Assembly (NCBI GenBank): GCA_963070105.1
Contig: OY718808.1
Span: forward strand, 7,107,738-7,171,737
Source of the DNA: Litomosoides sigmodontis
Lineage: Eukaryota > Nematoda > Chromadorea > Rhabditida > Onchocercidae
DNA: 64,000 nt
Reading direction: 5' to 3'
Shown: positions 27,992 to 40,200 of the stretch, piece by piece
How positions within the stretch are numbered: the first letter of the stretch is position 1
How the letters are laid out: every line of letters starts with the position of its first letter
The notes under the pieces: generated by a model
Databases searched by the model: none
What the model saw: only the letters and a program-made list of their open reading frames with translations
What the model was told of the DNA's origin: nothing
Program-made: the position numbers and the translations under genes

Positions 27992-30900
27992 CTACTTGCC
28001 TGTTTCTTCAGCGATTGCTTGTTGTAATAAATTCATAATTTCCGTGTGCAAACGATTCAGACGCATTGGACTTTGAATCATATCTAACTTTTTCCAAATC
28101 ATTTTTGCTGAAATAACAAGAACATTAAAAACATTGCAAACTACATCTTATTGATTATCTGCTTCTTCTCTGATCATCCAGTAAATTCAAACGAATATTA
28201 TAAGGTTGACATTTTGAAGTTTTTTCCATACAGTGATGACGCACACAGAAGGAGACATATACAGTTATCTCCTTCACCAAATAAAAACATTCGAAAGTTT
28301 CACAGCCAGCAGTAAAATTTGTCCAACTTTCAGCTTTTTCCTTACAGGAACATCAAGCAATTAAATCAACCGGCTAGAATTAGAAATATCTGTGAAATCG
28401 AACATACCAAACAATTCGTTCATTCCCGCCTGCTGTTCGATAGGTCCAATTAATTTATTACTTCTTATTTCTAAAGTTGGCCCAACAACCGACCTGTCCT
28501 GAAATAGCCATAATAAAACACTTAGATAAAAAATTAGACAAATACCTGCGATCTTCTAAATTTCAGAAATTTGAAGCCATTTAACCTATAAACCTTGAAG
28601 AAAATTGCAGGTAGTACAATAAAATCCCCCATAAACCGAACTGAGATTCATCGACAGGTGGCTTATAGCAACAACTCCGCCATGATAGTGGACATGGATA
28701 TGAGCTGTGCATAGATCGCAATAAACCTTCCAACATGAAAGGGTGCTTCGAAAGAATCTTGTGAAATAGCGGAAACTAGAGTAAAAGGACTTACGTTATG
28801 TTCATTATCAATTCGTCCTGAAGTGAATAACAATTTCGGTGGTTTCGGTACCGGTTTTTGTCGTGTCCTCCCCTGATCTGCAATGATAAAAACATCTACC
28901 ATAAAACGAAATAAATCGCCAAAATGATTTAATGATATGTAGTGCTAACTCCTTGCGAAAAGGAAAAATGAAAAAAATAAAAAATGAATGCCTACCTTTT
29001 GATTTGCTTTCAACTCAGCTAATATTTTTCTGCTTAAATTTAGCAAAGTGAAAAACTCCTGCTTCCATAAATTTAAACGATATTTAAATGTTCAAATATG
29101 TGAAATAGGATGTTTGTATTAATAAATTTACCACTTCATTTTAGTTTATATTTGCCGCAGTTTCCCACCTAGCTAATTTACATTTTAAATGTCAGGGAAC
29201 AAATGTAGTAATTTAGAATTAAGCGCTTTTTCGCTCTTTCATTTGTTATAGGTGAAACGCTAAGTTTCACTGATTGTTTTATAGGAAAGATTTTCGAGTT
29301 GCTACACCACCGCTTTTTATGGATTTTGCAAAAACGTTAAAACGATGAAAAAAACCAAAACCTTCCATCATCAAACGCGGCTTCGGTGGGCCTTCGTAAA
29401 TGCGTTTCTGCAATTCTCGGATGCATTATTTGAAATTCAGAATTTGGTAAAGGCTATGAACCTCCGCAGTAAAGATGACAGCAGCACTTCTTGCATGCAT
29501 ATACATACCATTTACTTGTGAATGACGATATTTGCAGGGATTTTAGAAACAGGTTTTACATTATTAACACACATGTTCCTACATTATTAAGCTTTCAAAG
29601 AAGTTATTTTTAAAGACTCTTTTGAATTTTTTCTCTTTTTCGGTTTTCCAACACTAACCTACCCTTTGTTTTTAAAGTTTTCCTAACCAAAATGATTTAT
29701 TAGAAAAAGCAGCAGCTGCTGCTGCTAATAAATGGAACAAAGAAAATTTTTTAGAACAAAAAATTTTTCTAGCTCTTCGACAAGCTGGTTTAAATTGTAC
29801 TAAAAACCAACTTCGAGCAAATTTGCTGAAATGAAATGCGCACATTACAGACAATCCAAAGAGTGCAAATAAATTATACGCTTTTTATGTTTATTTGCAG
29901 AACTTTTTTCACCACAACTTCATTTTCATTTAATAAATTTTAAAATATCACATCGATATTTTTTGTTTAGTAACCAGAAACGATTATGGTAATAAAATAA
30001 TGCTTGAAATATTTTGAATTTTTTACTGCACAAGCATCAGAGCGATGTTCGCGATCACAGTTCAAAACAGTTTTTAAAACAGGTTTTACACCTGATACAT
30101 CGTCGAAAGAAAATTTTTCATAACTTTTCTCAGAACTAGATACCTCAGGCCAAGAGATTATCTAAACTGCTCCCATAATTTTATTCAATTAATGAACTTT
30201 CAGAAAAACAAAAATTAACTGACCTCCGATCCTGGATGACCAGGATGTATCGATGGTGTAGCTTCGTTAAAAAAACCAAACTTTTGCGGTGGGAAAAGGT
30301 GAGGAAGCCCCGATACGTTAGGATATCGAATTGGCATTACTCTTTGTGCAGCATTCGTTCCAGCAGGATGTAGTGGCTACAAATTATATAATACGCGATG
30401 CAAAATTTGACAGAACATAAGATTCAAAAATACTAAATATCAAACATTAAACATTTGTAATTAGTAAAAAGATGATAGAGGAAATAAAAATATTACCCTT
30501 CCACCAGGATGACCTCCACGCATTAGCATGAATTGCTGTTGATGATATGCCAATGAGGACATTCGTCTCTTTATACCACCACGCTTAGTATTATTCCTGA
30601 AAGTTTTCATAAAGATGCTGCTGATATGTAATAAAGGGAACAATTGATATACCTGCATTACCAATCTCTTCGATGATAATGACTAAAGTTATGCCAAATG
30701 AAGGCAACACGAAATTCACAGTATAATCGAACCCCCCGGATATGATTAAATTCATTAGATACAAATATCCTAATAACAACTACAACAGAAAATCATACTT
30801 CGTATTTCTTCGAAAACAAAGAAATACCACATTTGAAAGAAATTTTTTCCCAAAAAATTGCTCATTCCACCAACTGGAGTAAAAAGCTTTTAAAAACTGA

Positions 30901-31061
30901 ATAAAAATTGGATTCAAAGAAATTTTAATTAAGAAATTTTAAAGTTGATAAAACCTTTTCCTGCTTGGTTGCTTCTCAGCAATCACAGTCTGTTCGATGC
31001 TGTGCCCCAATTTAACATCGTTACCCGCTACATTCGTGCGACCACTAACAGCTGATGTCAT
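27992..31061 (-). CDS. Unrecognised basic, proline-containing protein, seven exons
   Basis: Exons 31061-30955, 30596-30497, 30376-30224, 29407-29362, 28877-28795, 28498-28408 and 28107-27992. The total is 696 nt, 231 aa, with all six junctions in phase and consensus acceptors, so the gene is very probably real. The protein begins MTSAVSGRTN, has a basic cluster NNTKRGGIKRRM, a His/Gln/Gly-rich stretch with HPGGR and HPAG, then PIRYPNVSGLPHLFPPQKFG, a PPKP...PVPKPPK segment and a helical C-terminus (WKKLDMIQSPMRLNRLHTEI). No signal peptide or membrane segment is seen. A 5' 'gttttag' acceptor before the ATG suits trans-splicing. The 46-bp exon 4 was found only by phase and splice sites. No family was recognised; the composition suggests an intracellular, possibly nuclear or RNA-associated scaffold, but that is a guess. 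Confidence 0.75.
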
Positions 31062-32495
31062 ACCGTTGTCTTTGCAGCGTAAGTGAGTAGTATGTATGTG
31101 ACGTAAATGTATATGTGCCAATGTCCACTAAAACGGAAACAAACACAAAGTCCACAAGATGAAACATGAAAAAGACAATAACGCTATTCCTAAATCAAAC
31201 TACTCACTCGACAAATTCGCATTCATTAGCTGTTTTTTAATAAATCCTGTGATGTATTTCAGTAAACAACGAGCCATCACCCCCTTCACGCAGCGCCGCA
31301 CCAATCGCCGCAACGGCACGATTGTTCCTCTGCGTAGCTCGACAATCGCTCGCAAGTCAATCCATTGGGTCCATTTTGCAAAAGTGTAGTCTCAGGAAGT
31401 ACAGTTCGCTGTAATTTGCTAATTCAAAAACGACAGTGATCTTATGGTTTTGGAGTATTTCGACTAAATAACTATTGCAAATGAGTTGAATATTTATACA
31501 TTAATTTGGGAGATACAAGACATATATGTACGAATTAGAGTTAATAGAAAAGTAGTATTAGCGGCTTAGAACAGTCTTCTCTCTTCACAAAAGAAAATTG
31601 ATAGAATTCATGAATGAATACAAGTGAAGAAAATAAAGAAGAATGTTAGATTAACGCTATTTAAAAAAAATAAAGCTTAGGATATGGCCAAATATTAACA
31701 CACTGATAAATTGATACCACAAACCTTCATAGGCCTTTCATTTCAACATATACCATCATTGATATGGTGTTATATTGATTTTTTAGGTCTTTCTATACTT
31801 TACACGTACTGGTGCTATAAACTTGTTATGGAATTTAATTATTAAATTGGATTTTTCTGAATATATTGTCAAAAAAAAACCATCGTACATATAGTTTGGT
31901 ACTCTACGTTGTTCACTTGCAATCTTCATTGGTTGATGTTACGGTTGATAGTGAAATGAAGTGTATATTTGTTAACAAATCATACTCATTAATTTTATTA
32001 TTAATTCAAATAATCATCAATTCATACTTTGGTAGTAATTAAGTCAATAAAAATTAAATGATAGAAAATCACATGAGAAATAATGGTTTAGAAAATTTTC
32101 CGATTCAGATAAACCAATGACTCATAAATCACTATGCAACTTAGTCAAGTAGAAAAAAATCATTTAACTCACTTCTCTTTCTATTACTTGGTGTAATAAA
32201 TTATATAAAATCTTCAATTAAGCCGCAATAAAACTTTGAAAACGATGATTTAAGAAAGCACGAACAAGAAATTTGTTGAAAGAAAATAAAATTCCCACGT
32301 CTATGGTTTGTGTTTTGTGTAAACGTTGCACAAGGCAGGAAAAGATAGGATTTACTGGAATAATAAAAAATTAATTTTGAGAGGGATGGCTTGATTAATA
32401 GAATCACAGATTGTTGATTGCCTGGTAATCACCGATCGTTGTTAAATGATCAAAACAATCAGTAACATTTTTCGTATCTTCCCTTTCGCTGAGTA
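31062..32495. other. Gap between the 231-aa gene and sbt-1
   Basis: The two genes lie head-to-tail on the minus strand. The stretch holds the 5' region of one and the 3' UTR of the other. A GC-richer patch at about 31255-31390 may be promoter DNA. Short frames at 31159-31389 (+) and 32201-32407 (-) show no family features. Confidence 0.45.
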
Positions 32496-34731
32496 TCAAT
32501 GCCATGTATTTCGACCATCCTTTTTAATCACCGATTTTAGGATTTCACCTTTGAAATATGGATTATATTCATTCTGAGGAAGCTGTATAGGCATTCCTCT
32601 TTCTCTGATGGATCGCTTTCGACGAGGCTCCTGAAACCGCAATTTTTGTTTTAAAATTTAACTTGAAAAAATCAAATTTTGATTGCATACTTCACTGTCT
32701 TTTGTTTTTAGACAAAGCACTCAGTTGTTTTTGTCATGAGGATTTTTTAGAGCAAAAAAAAAACGTAGCATAAAAAAAGCGATAAAAAGGAGCAGTTGGG
32801 ATGTTTCGTTATCTCCAAATTGGATAAATATTACGATTTTAGCGAAAATGCAAGAATAACCGGAATTATGCTGACGGTTGAATAATCGAATTAATGGCTT
32901 TAGTTCAAGTATTAAAATTTTTTTGTTGCTTAACTGCAAGAGCAAAAATTGCTATCGTTCTTTTTTACATTTTACACTTACCATCATTTCTTGTGATCGT
33001 TTTTCGTGAAACTTTTTAGCAATGAGGGTTTTGTGCAGTCCCTGACCGTCAAGAATATTTTGCAAACTTTCCTCCAAATCATCATCCATCCTTTTATCTG
33101 GACAACTGAAACTTTCATTTGAAAAATTCGAAAAAATTTTGCGTATTCGAAAAAAAAAGAAAATGCCCTATGTGGTAAAAATTCTTGAACCGTGAAACTT
33201 TTCGCAGAATCATTTCCGCAAAAACAATCTGTTTAGTTTCCTATGATATGGGAGAGAAGCAACGTAAAATAAATTAAGAGGTACGTTACTAATTCAAAAC
33301 GACAATTTTTCGAATTCATTCGATTAGTTCAATTCGTTCGCATTTCAAATTCACTGATAATACGAATCGATAAGTAAATTACTACATGGCTAATTTGCTT
33401 TTCACAACTTCACCTTCACTTTGTCACGTCACGGATCGGATTGATATTGTTGATGAATAATTTTCGCCTTATCAGCTTATCATCGGTCCATCGCATTGAG
33501 TTCCTTTTTATTGCATTACTTACTACTGCGCTACACGAATTCACTACTTACCGACTCACAATGAAAAAGAGAAATGAAACATTCCGTAACTGTGCCACAC
33601 TAATGTCTAATTTTAGCTAATAATTTCATGCTAACTTGAACATGTGTTCCTGATCGCAAATGCACATCTGTCTGGCTTGATAATTACGGGAAAATTCCGC
33701 GCTATTTTCGAATTCTTCCAAGCAACCATCCGCTGCCGTGTAACCTAACGGGCATGGATTCGGTGGTTCACAGTAGGATGGCAGTACGTGGTCGCTTTTC
33801 ACCTGTAAGTTAACAAATTTGAAGGTTCAGTAGTTCGTACCTTAAATAATTGATGCATGGACGTTTTCCGATGACAAGAAAGTGTTGAGCAACTTGTTCT
33901 AACTATAAATGTATACTGTTTTTCTTTCTAAAATAATGAGAAAATAATGTGCTGCTGATTGCGCTTTAGAAATAAACTCACCTTTTCACGCTCTTCGAAA
34001 TCAGAATCAGGTCGTAAAAGTTGCGAACCTTCACCAGCTCCACCTGCAACTGATTCCGCTTTCAGTTTATCATGTCTTTGTATCCCTGTTAATCTGGTGC
34101 CTTTCATTATGTGTTTATTCATTTTACAAAATTACCAGCAAATGAAGAAAATAAGCCCACAAATTTTCAGAAATTCCCAGTTAACGATTTTAAAAAGAAT
34201 AACGGCTACCTGTTATGTGTTTATGACCAAAAGCTAGTGGACTTGGAATAGTTTCAATGCCGCGGTTTATCAAACCAAGAAATTCTGGCATGTGCTGCAA
34301 CGAACAAGAAGGGATCATTTACGAAACGTACAGCCTACATCATTGGAAAGCGCAAATTTCTTTTTAATGGGAAAAACAAAAACTGAAAGGAGGCGCAATC
34401 TTAAATTTTGCACAATCAAAACAATTCACATTTAGAGACTATGCGTGACGCTTATTATTTGTAATGGAATTAAAATTAATATATGCATTTCCTGTGCAAA
34501 GCATTGGAACTGCAGAAGACTAGTTAGTTAGCATAAAAGAGTTATTGATAGTGTCGTAGTATTCTCAACTGAACAGCGGGAATACGAAAATTGAGAAAAT
34601 TAAGTAAGACGTGGGTAACGTGGGATTTTATAATTTTATTAAAAAAAAACCTGATGTGACAGATGAATCTCTTTCGTATCCTGGAAATAAGTAAGGAAGA
34701 CAATAGCGATCGATAAGCGGAACATCGCCAT
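32496..34731 (-). CDS. sbt-1: Neuroendocrine protein 7B2 (prohormone convertase 2 chaperone)
   Basis: Six exons: 34731-34651, 34294-34210, 34085-33982, 33802-33636, 33105-32982 and 32630-32496. The total is 696 nt, 231 aa, all phases consistent. It is the secretory-pathway chaperone that folds and inhibits PC2 (EGL-3 in C. elegans), needed for neuropeptide maturation. Exon 1 encodes a signal peptide ([16 protein letters not shown]). The PC2-binding core is [22 protein letters not shown], here seen as PPNPCPLGY and [15 protein letters not shown]; then [14 protein letters not shown] and [15 protein letters not shown]. The furin-type site RRKR in exon 6 precedes the C-terminal inhibitory peptide, with NPYFKGE aligned to the NPYLQGQ of vertebrates and a KK pair (SVIKKDG) as the PC2-inhibitory dibasic. 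Conserved cysteines typical of nematode 7B2 are present. Confidence 0.95.
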
Positions 34732-34849
34732 TATAGGTGGAGGATAGCAACGTAGCGGGTTGGAGCTGAGAAACTAGGCGGTAAGCTCGTTGAGCGATAG
34801 GAGCAGCGCAACCGCACGCGCGGCTCTCACTGCTTTAACTAAGAAGAAA

Positions 34850-34877
34850 GGCGTCACTGGCAGGCCTTAGTGACGCC
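34850..34877. promoter_or_regulatory. CRE-like inverted repeat upstream of sbt-1
   Basis: A perfect 9-bp inverted repeat, GGCGTCACT ... AGTGACGCC, with a 10-base spacer that includes the palindrome AGGCCT. Each arm has a TGACG half-site typical of CREB/ATF binding. It sits 119 bp upstream of the sbt-1 start codon in an unusually GC-rich patch (about 34740-34880). Function is inferred only; secretory-granule genes are often CREB-responsive in animals. Confidence 0.4.
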
Positions 34878-37499
34878 GCTCGATCCTGAAAAAGTCGATG
34901 GATAACAGCAGCAGCTATGCAATCCCACGAAGACATTTATTGGAAGAAGTGACAACTGCGACACACATTCCATTTTCCGCCAATGGTAGTTTCACCAATG
35001 AATTCATTTGTGCACGTGGAGGAGCTCATGCATAAACGCTTACGTGCGTAAAACGTTTCACAGGAGACAGCATGAAAAAAATTCTAATGAAATTCTGTTA
35101 TTTGTTAATTATTGCTGTGCAGCTAATCTGGCATTTTAACAAAATATTCTTTCAAATTTCGTAGTCAATAATTGCACGTCGTAACGTAAGCATTAAGTTT
35201 AGGCGTAGGTGGGGAAGAACATTGGCAGACTAGTTACGCACTGCTCCGTAATACAGTAGCGAGAATCATTGCTCTTTGAAGCACGCAGCGGAAAAGAATG
35301 AAATGGCGGAAAACTTACGATTTGCAAATGACACGAGTGCAACATATAAGTTAGGGTAGAATTCAAGGCTTGGAGTGAAGGATGCTTTGATCATAAAGTA
35401 ATTAATTGGACGGCTTGAAGCCACGAATTGAACTGAAGCGGACAAATTGAGTTAGCACTCTCTATAGTAATCCATTACATTTAGATTTGCATTCACAACT
35501 CGCAAACAACGGATAACAATGAGCACTGAAATGGACCAATGAGGAGGCGAGGAATTGAAATTAAATCACAAAAATTTAACTAATAAAATGCCTGCGAATA
35601 AATTGATAACACCAGAAATGTAGTATTTTTCAGTTTGAAATACTCCTCCTAACGCTTCGCTTTTTCAGCGTAGAACTTTATTTTGCTTGAAACTTTGCTG
35701 CGTTTTTCTTTTTTTTTTTTGATTTTTCTTTCTATTCACTGAAACTGAAAATTGTGGAATGGCTGTGGTGAGACTGTAAATCAATTTTAATCAATCCGAT
35801 GACAATACAAAACAAACAAGCTATGTGTTGTCTCATTTTGAAAGCCTCATTTTCCTTTTCCTTATCTTCTTTTCCAAGAAAAAAAAATTTTTGGACTTTT
35901 CGTCGTCTGTTTCAGATTTCGGAATTATTCGGTGGCAAATTGCATTGTTGCTACCTCACTAATGCTGATGGAGCAATGGAATTTTGCAGCCTGAACAATG
36001 AAATGTTCAGTTTTCTGTGACTTTCATTGCTTTCAACAACGAAATCTATCATTATCACTTGCAGATTTAACTCATACATTTCATATGGAAATTTTGCAGG
36101 AGATGAAATAGCTCTTAAAAACAATATTTTTTCAAAATCACTAATTTAATTTTTACATTTTTAGTTGAGAAGTGCAATATTGATTTATTCATTTCTTCCA
36201 ATAAAGTAGACAATTAAACGAAGCATTTCGCTGATTGGTTGAATTGTGGAAATCTAAAACAAAGCCCAGGAATATGAAAAGTCAGCATTCGTAACTTTAA
36301 ATTCACATTTCTGTGAATTTTTTTTTTCAAATGATATCGAAAAAGGATTTCACAGGTTCATGCATTAATGATTTTCAATGACTCAAGCATTCCCAAATAG
36401 AGTTTGAAAATAATGACTGTGTGTGAATTTGCCAAGTCTCTTCAGACTATTTCAGAAGATGAATTGCAATGCCTGAGGACGGCTTTTTAACTCCTATGCG
36501 GCATGCCAAACATTCTGTCGCACAAAACGGCAAGCTGTCACATTTCGTTTTATTCTTTCACTGCTCGCACTCTTTTTGTTAAAAAAGAAAGAAAGAAAGA
36601 AAAGAACCTGAGCATAAGCATAAGAAGAAGCCTCATTGAAGAGTAAGGAATTTCAGTTTATGCTTATTTTTTAGTTTTAAAAAAGATTTTTATTATTTAA
36701 AAAAATTATTGTAAAAAAAAGCCTTATTCAGTCTTTGCTTATGCTTTTTCCCTTTTTTGTTGTTTGGTTCCGGCAGCTCTATGTCGCGCGCGATCCTTTC
36801 GCAATGTGAGTCCATGCCATTAGCCATAAGTTTCGCTTTCATTTTATCGTCTGCTTGACTGTATTTTCCAGTACAGCTCACACTTGTCATCCGTTTGGTT
36901 TGTTCAGTGCAAAATCTGTTGGTTTTTGTTATTTGTTTTAGAATTTCGTTTGTCGTTTTTATAAGACAACTTACTCATTTGGCTTTTATTTCACTCTCAT
37001 ACTTCTCCAGCAATATCAGTTAATTTCAAGATGCTTTAAACGTTCACGTTGCAGAAGATGAAATTTGTTTATTTTCATCGAAAACACCCCTGTTGTGAAG
37101 CATTTCATTCAAATTTCAATTCTCTTAATTCCACACAATTTTCTACTCACATTTGCTTGCAACAAATCCACTGTGTGTCATGAAAGCAAATCACATCTTT
37201 CATTCTATTCATCTTTTTGTACTGTTAAGATCAAAAAGGCACAAATTTGAAACAGTATTATTTCATTACACAACAAACTAATTAATTCTGTTACTAATTA
37301 CAGCATGAAGAGAATCGTTAAAGAAAATCAAGTAAATGAAGAGAATTTAGCAAACAAAATACGCTTACTTTCTGGCATGAAACTTACGTGTGATTTCAAC
37401 GTGGATTACAGCATGAAAATTTTATTACACATAACAGAATTCAAGATGTTATGAGTTCGCATGTAAAATTCGCAATGTTTTCTTTGGCTGAAGCAGTTC
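34878..37499. other. Intergenic region between sbt-1 and the second zinc-finger cluster
   Basis: About 2.6 kb with no recognised gene. It includes an (AAAG)n tract at about 36587-36603 and a possible small ORF at 36693-36890 (listed separately). From about 37290 it shows diverged similarity to 5220-5400, the flank downstream of ZF-A. Confidence 0.45.
36693..36890 (-). CDS. Possible small basic ORF, 65 aa
   Basis: Frame beginning MTSVSCTGKYSQADDKMK and ending in a Lys-rich segment, in a locally GC-richer stretch (about 36770-36890). It has an ATG start and several internal Met residues, but no homology is recognised. No splice acceptor was identified just before it. Could be a small gene, a first exon or chance. 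Confidence 0.2.
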   Translation of the reverse strand: MTSVSCTGKYSQADDKMKAKLMANGMDSHCERIARDIELPEPNNKKGKKHKQRLNKAFFYNNFFK

Positions 37500-37571
37500 A
37501 CCTGTTAATTCCTTCACTCACCGGAATGGACTTTTCACACGCCACAAATAAGTGCAATTTTTGTTGCGTTC
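37500..37571 (-). pseudogene. Decayed C2H2 finger beyond the ZF-A' stop
   Basis: Minus-strand reading gives ERNKNCTYLWRVK and then a stretch that in a shifted frame reads VHSGE. This matches the finger pattern ECNKNFTYLWNMK...HSGE, with the conserved Phe replaced by Cys and a frame break. It is the counterpart of the fossil finger at 5400-5527. Confidence 0.5.
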
Positions 37572-38239
37572 CTAACGGCCGAACCGCTTTTCACCGGCAT
37601 GACTCATTAAGTGGCGCTTCATGCCCGTTGAACGAGTGAAATTTTTGTTGCATTCCGGACAACTGTACCGCTTTCCATGTGTATGGATCGATACGTGGCG
37701 TCTCATGCTCGATGGACAAGTGAACTTCCTGTTGCATTCCGGACAAATGTACCGCTTTTTACCGTCATGGGTCGTTAGGTGGCGTTGCAAATTCCACAAC
37801 CGGTTGAAACTGTCGTTACATTCCGGGCAACTGTATGGCTTATTGCCGATATGAGTTCTCATATGCCGGTTCCTATTTCCTGACATTGTTTTGTTTGCAA
37901 AAAAGGTACTTTTACGTGTACTTTTCTGCTTGGCACCTGCTCTTTGGATTTCGATTGACGAATTAAACGATTTCAACTGTTTTTCAATTACTCTTTTGAA
38001 CAATACCAGTAGCTGTCTTTCAATCGTTTCAGCGAGTGACGTACGTTTCTCACACTTTTCTGACGTTGATAGATCCAACAGCGCCGTTTGTTCCGTTTGC
38101 GCTTCCTCAAAATGCATGAAATCTTCCCATCTCTGTTTTTAATATTTGTTGCGTTTGTTAAGAGTTTCAACACACTTACTGTAATTTGGATGTCGCTCAG
38201 TTGGAGGAGACATACGCAGCACAGATGTATAAAATTCAT
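37572..38239 (-). CDS. C2H2 zinc-finger protein ZF-A' (short, first finger lost)
   Basis: Two-exon model: 38239-38180 and 38132-37572; the internal Met at 38117 gives 181 aa. The N-terminal region is almost identical to ZF-A. The first, atypical finger has lost its cysteines (STFFANKTMSGN in place of the WECHICKKTVPGN of ZF-A). Only three regular fingers follow (YSCPEC, YICPEC, YSCPEC), differing in sequence from those of ZF-A, so the array has diverged while the N-terminal half and upstream DNA were copied or homogenised. May be a functional short protein or a decaying copy. Confidence 0.75.
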
Positions 38240-39106
38240 TCCGGCTGGAGCAGCTTGTCGTCAGTTCTAAAATTTATTCAAATTTAACGATGAAGAAAAG
38301 TTGTGCATCAAAAGTGCTCTCACGATGGGAACACACCTTCCGGAAACGACGAAAGGACGGTTTGCTCTGCTAAAGTCCCACCCTGTCAATCGCTTAAGTG
38401 AAATTTGTTGAAGCTATAAATTGCCGTACAGCTCCAAGACCGTTCCGATGACGCGAATTTTTCGAATGAGATGAATCAATGCTTGCAAGGATCGGAGTGT
38501 CGAGCTGATGTTTATTAAAATTCACACGTAATCATACAACAATGGCATTCACGTTTAATCCTCTACACTGAATAGTTTCATTTCAACTGTGACATTTCAT
38601 TGTAAGTGATAATCTATGCAAAGCATTTTCGTCACATTTTGCTTCAATTTTGCATTCTTTCAGGACTGAAATTAAATTAGCAAGTATGAAAAGTCGCACT
38701 ACATCGTCTTCCGTAGTTGACAATATTTCACGTAAGTGAATGGTAATAGTTCGGATCGGAATAGTCGAAATGTATAACAAATTGTGATTTCCTTAAAGAT
38801 ATTATGAATGAGATTTCTGTAGAAAAAACCATATCGTTTGGCTAATTGAAATGTTCGCAAAAAAAAGATTAACAGAATTGATGAGAATAGCTAGAAGTTA
38901 CGAGAAAGAGACTATCAGAACACGTAAATAGTCAATAAAAGTAAAGTATGTTTGCTTTCTAACATGAAACTTTACGTAATTTAATTTCAAAATGGAAGAA
39001 AAATGTAATTTCAAAATCGACCACACATGAAAAGACATCGCACACAATGTTGCATAAAGGATTTGTAACATTTCCTTCAATTGAAGCATTTTGCATGTTA
39101 GTTCCG
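38240..39106. other. Upstream region of ZF-A' / spacer to ZF-B'
   Basis: Copy of 6358-7224 with a few substitutions (main difference around 38650-38670). No gene seen. It contains the shared unit blocks described for the first cluster. Confidence 0.5.
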
Positions 39107-40200
39107 TTACTCACCGGAAGGCTTCTCACTGGTGTGAGTGATTAATACGTGGCGTTTCAAGGACGATGACTGAGTGAAATTTCTGCGGCATTCCGGACAA
39201 CTGTGACGCTTCTCACCGGTATGAGTCAATACGTGGCGTTTCATAGTCAATGACTGAGTAAAATTTCTGCTGCATTCCGGACAACTGTACCGCTTCTCAC
39301 CGGTATGAGTCAATACGTGGCGTTTCATAGTCAATGACTGAGTAAAATTTCTGCTGCATTCCGGACAACTGTACCGCTTCTCACCGGTATGAGTCAATCG
39401 GTGGCGTTTCATGGACGATGACTGAGTAAAATTTCTGCCGCATTCCGGACAACTGTACCGTTTTTCATCATTATGGGTCAATACGTGGCCTTTCAAGGAC
39501 GATGAATGAGTGAAATTTTTGCTGCATTCGGGACAATTGTACCGCTTCTCACCGGTATGAGTCAATACGTGACGCTTCATTGTCGATAACTGAGTAAAAT
39601 TTCTGTGGCATTCCGGACAACTGTGCCGCTTCTCACCGGTATGAGTCAATACGTGGCGTTTCATAGTCAATGACTGAGTAAAATTTCTGCTGCATTCCGG
39701 ACAACTGTACCGCTTTTCATCAGTATGGGTCAATAGGTGGCGTTTCATGGACCATAAATGAGTGAAATTTCTGCTGCATTCCGGACAACTGCACGGTTGC
39801 TCACCGGTATGAATCCTCATATGGCGCTTCCTATTTCCTGACATTCTTTTCTTGCACACATGGCACTCCCACATCCTTTGACGTGTACTTCTCTGCTTGG
39901 CACCCGCTGTCTGAATTGACGAATGAAACGATTTCAACTGTTTTTCAATTACTCTTTTGAACAATACCAGTAGCTGTCTTTCAATCATTTTATCGAGTGA
40001 CGTACGTTTCTCGCACATTCCTGACGTGGACGAATCCAACAGCGCCGTTTGTTCCATTTGCGCTACCTCAAAATACATGAAATCTTCCCATCTCTGTTTT
40101 TAATATTTGTTTCGTTTGTTAAAAGTTTCAACACACTTACTGTAATTTGGATGTCGCTCAGTTGGAGGAGACATACGCAGCACAGCTGTATAAAATTCAT
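39107..40200 (-). CDS. C2H2 zinc-finger protein ZF-B'
   Basis: Two-exon model: 40200-40141 (MNFIQLCCVC...) and 40093-39107; the internal Met at 40078 gives 323 aa. One atypical CHVC finger is followed by eight regular CPEC fingers with TGEKR, TDEKR or NDEKR linkers. Several neighbouring fingers are nearly identical at the DNA level (for example those around 39240-39400), showing recent expansion of 84-bp units. It is the copy of ZF-B, with the same RHVLITH last finger and SEKPSGE end. Helix positions are conservative: -1 mostly Gln or His, +6 Arg. Confidence 0.87.
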
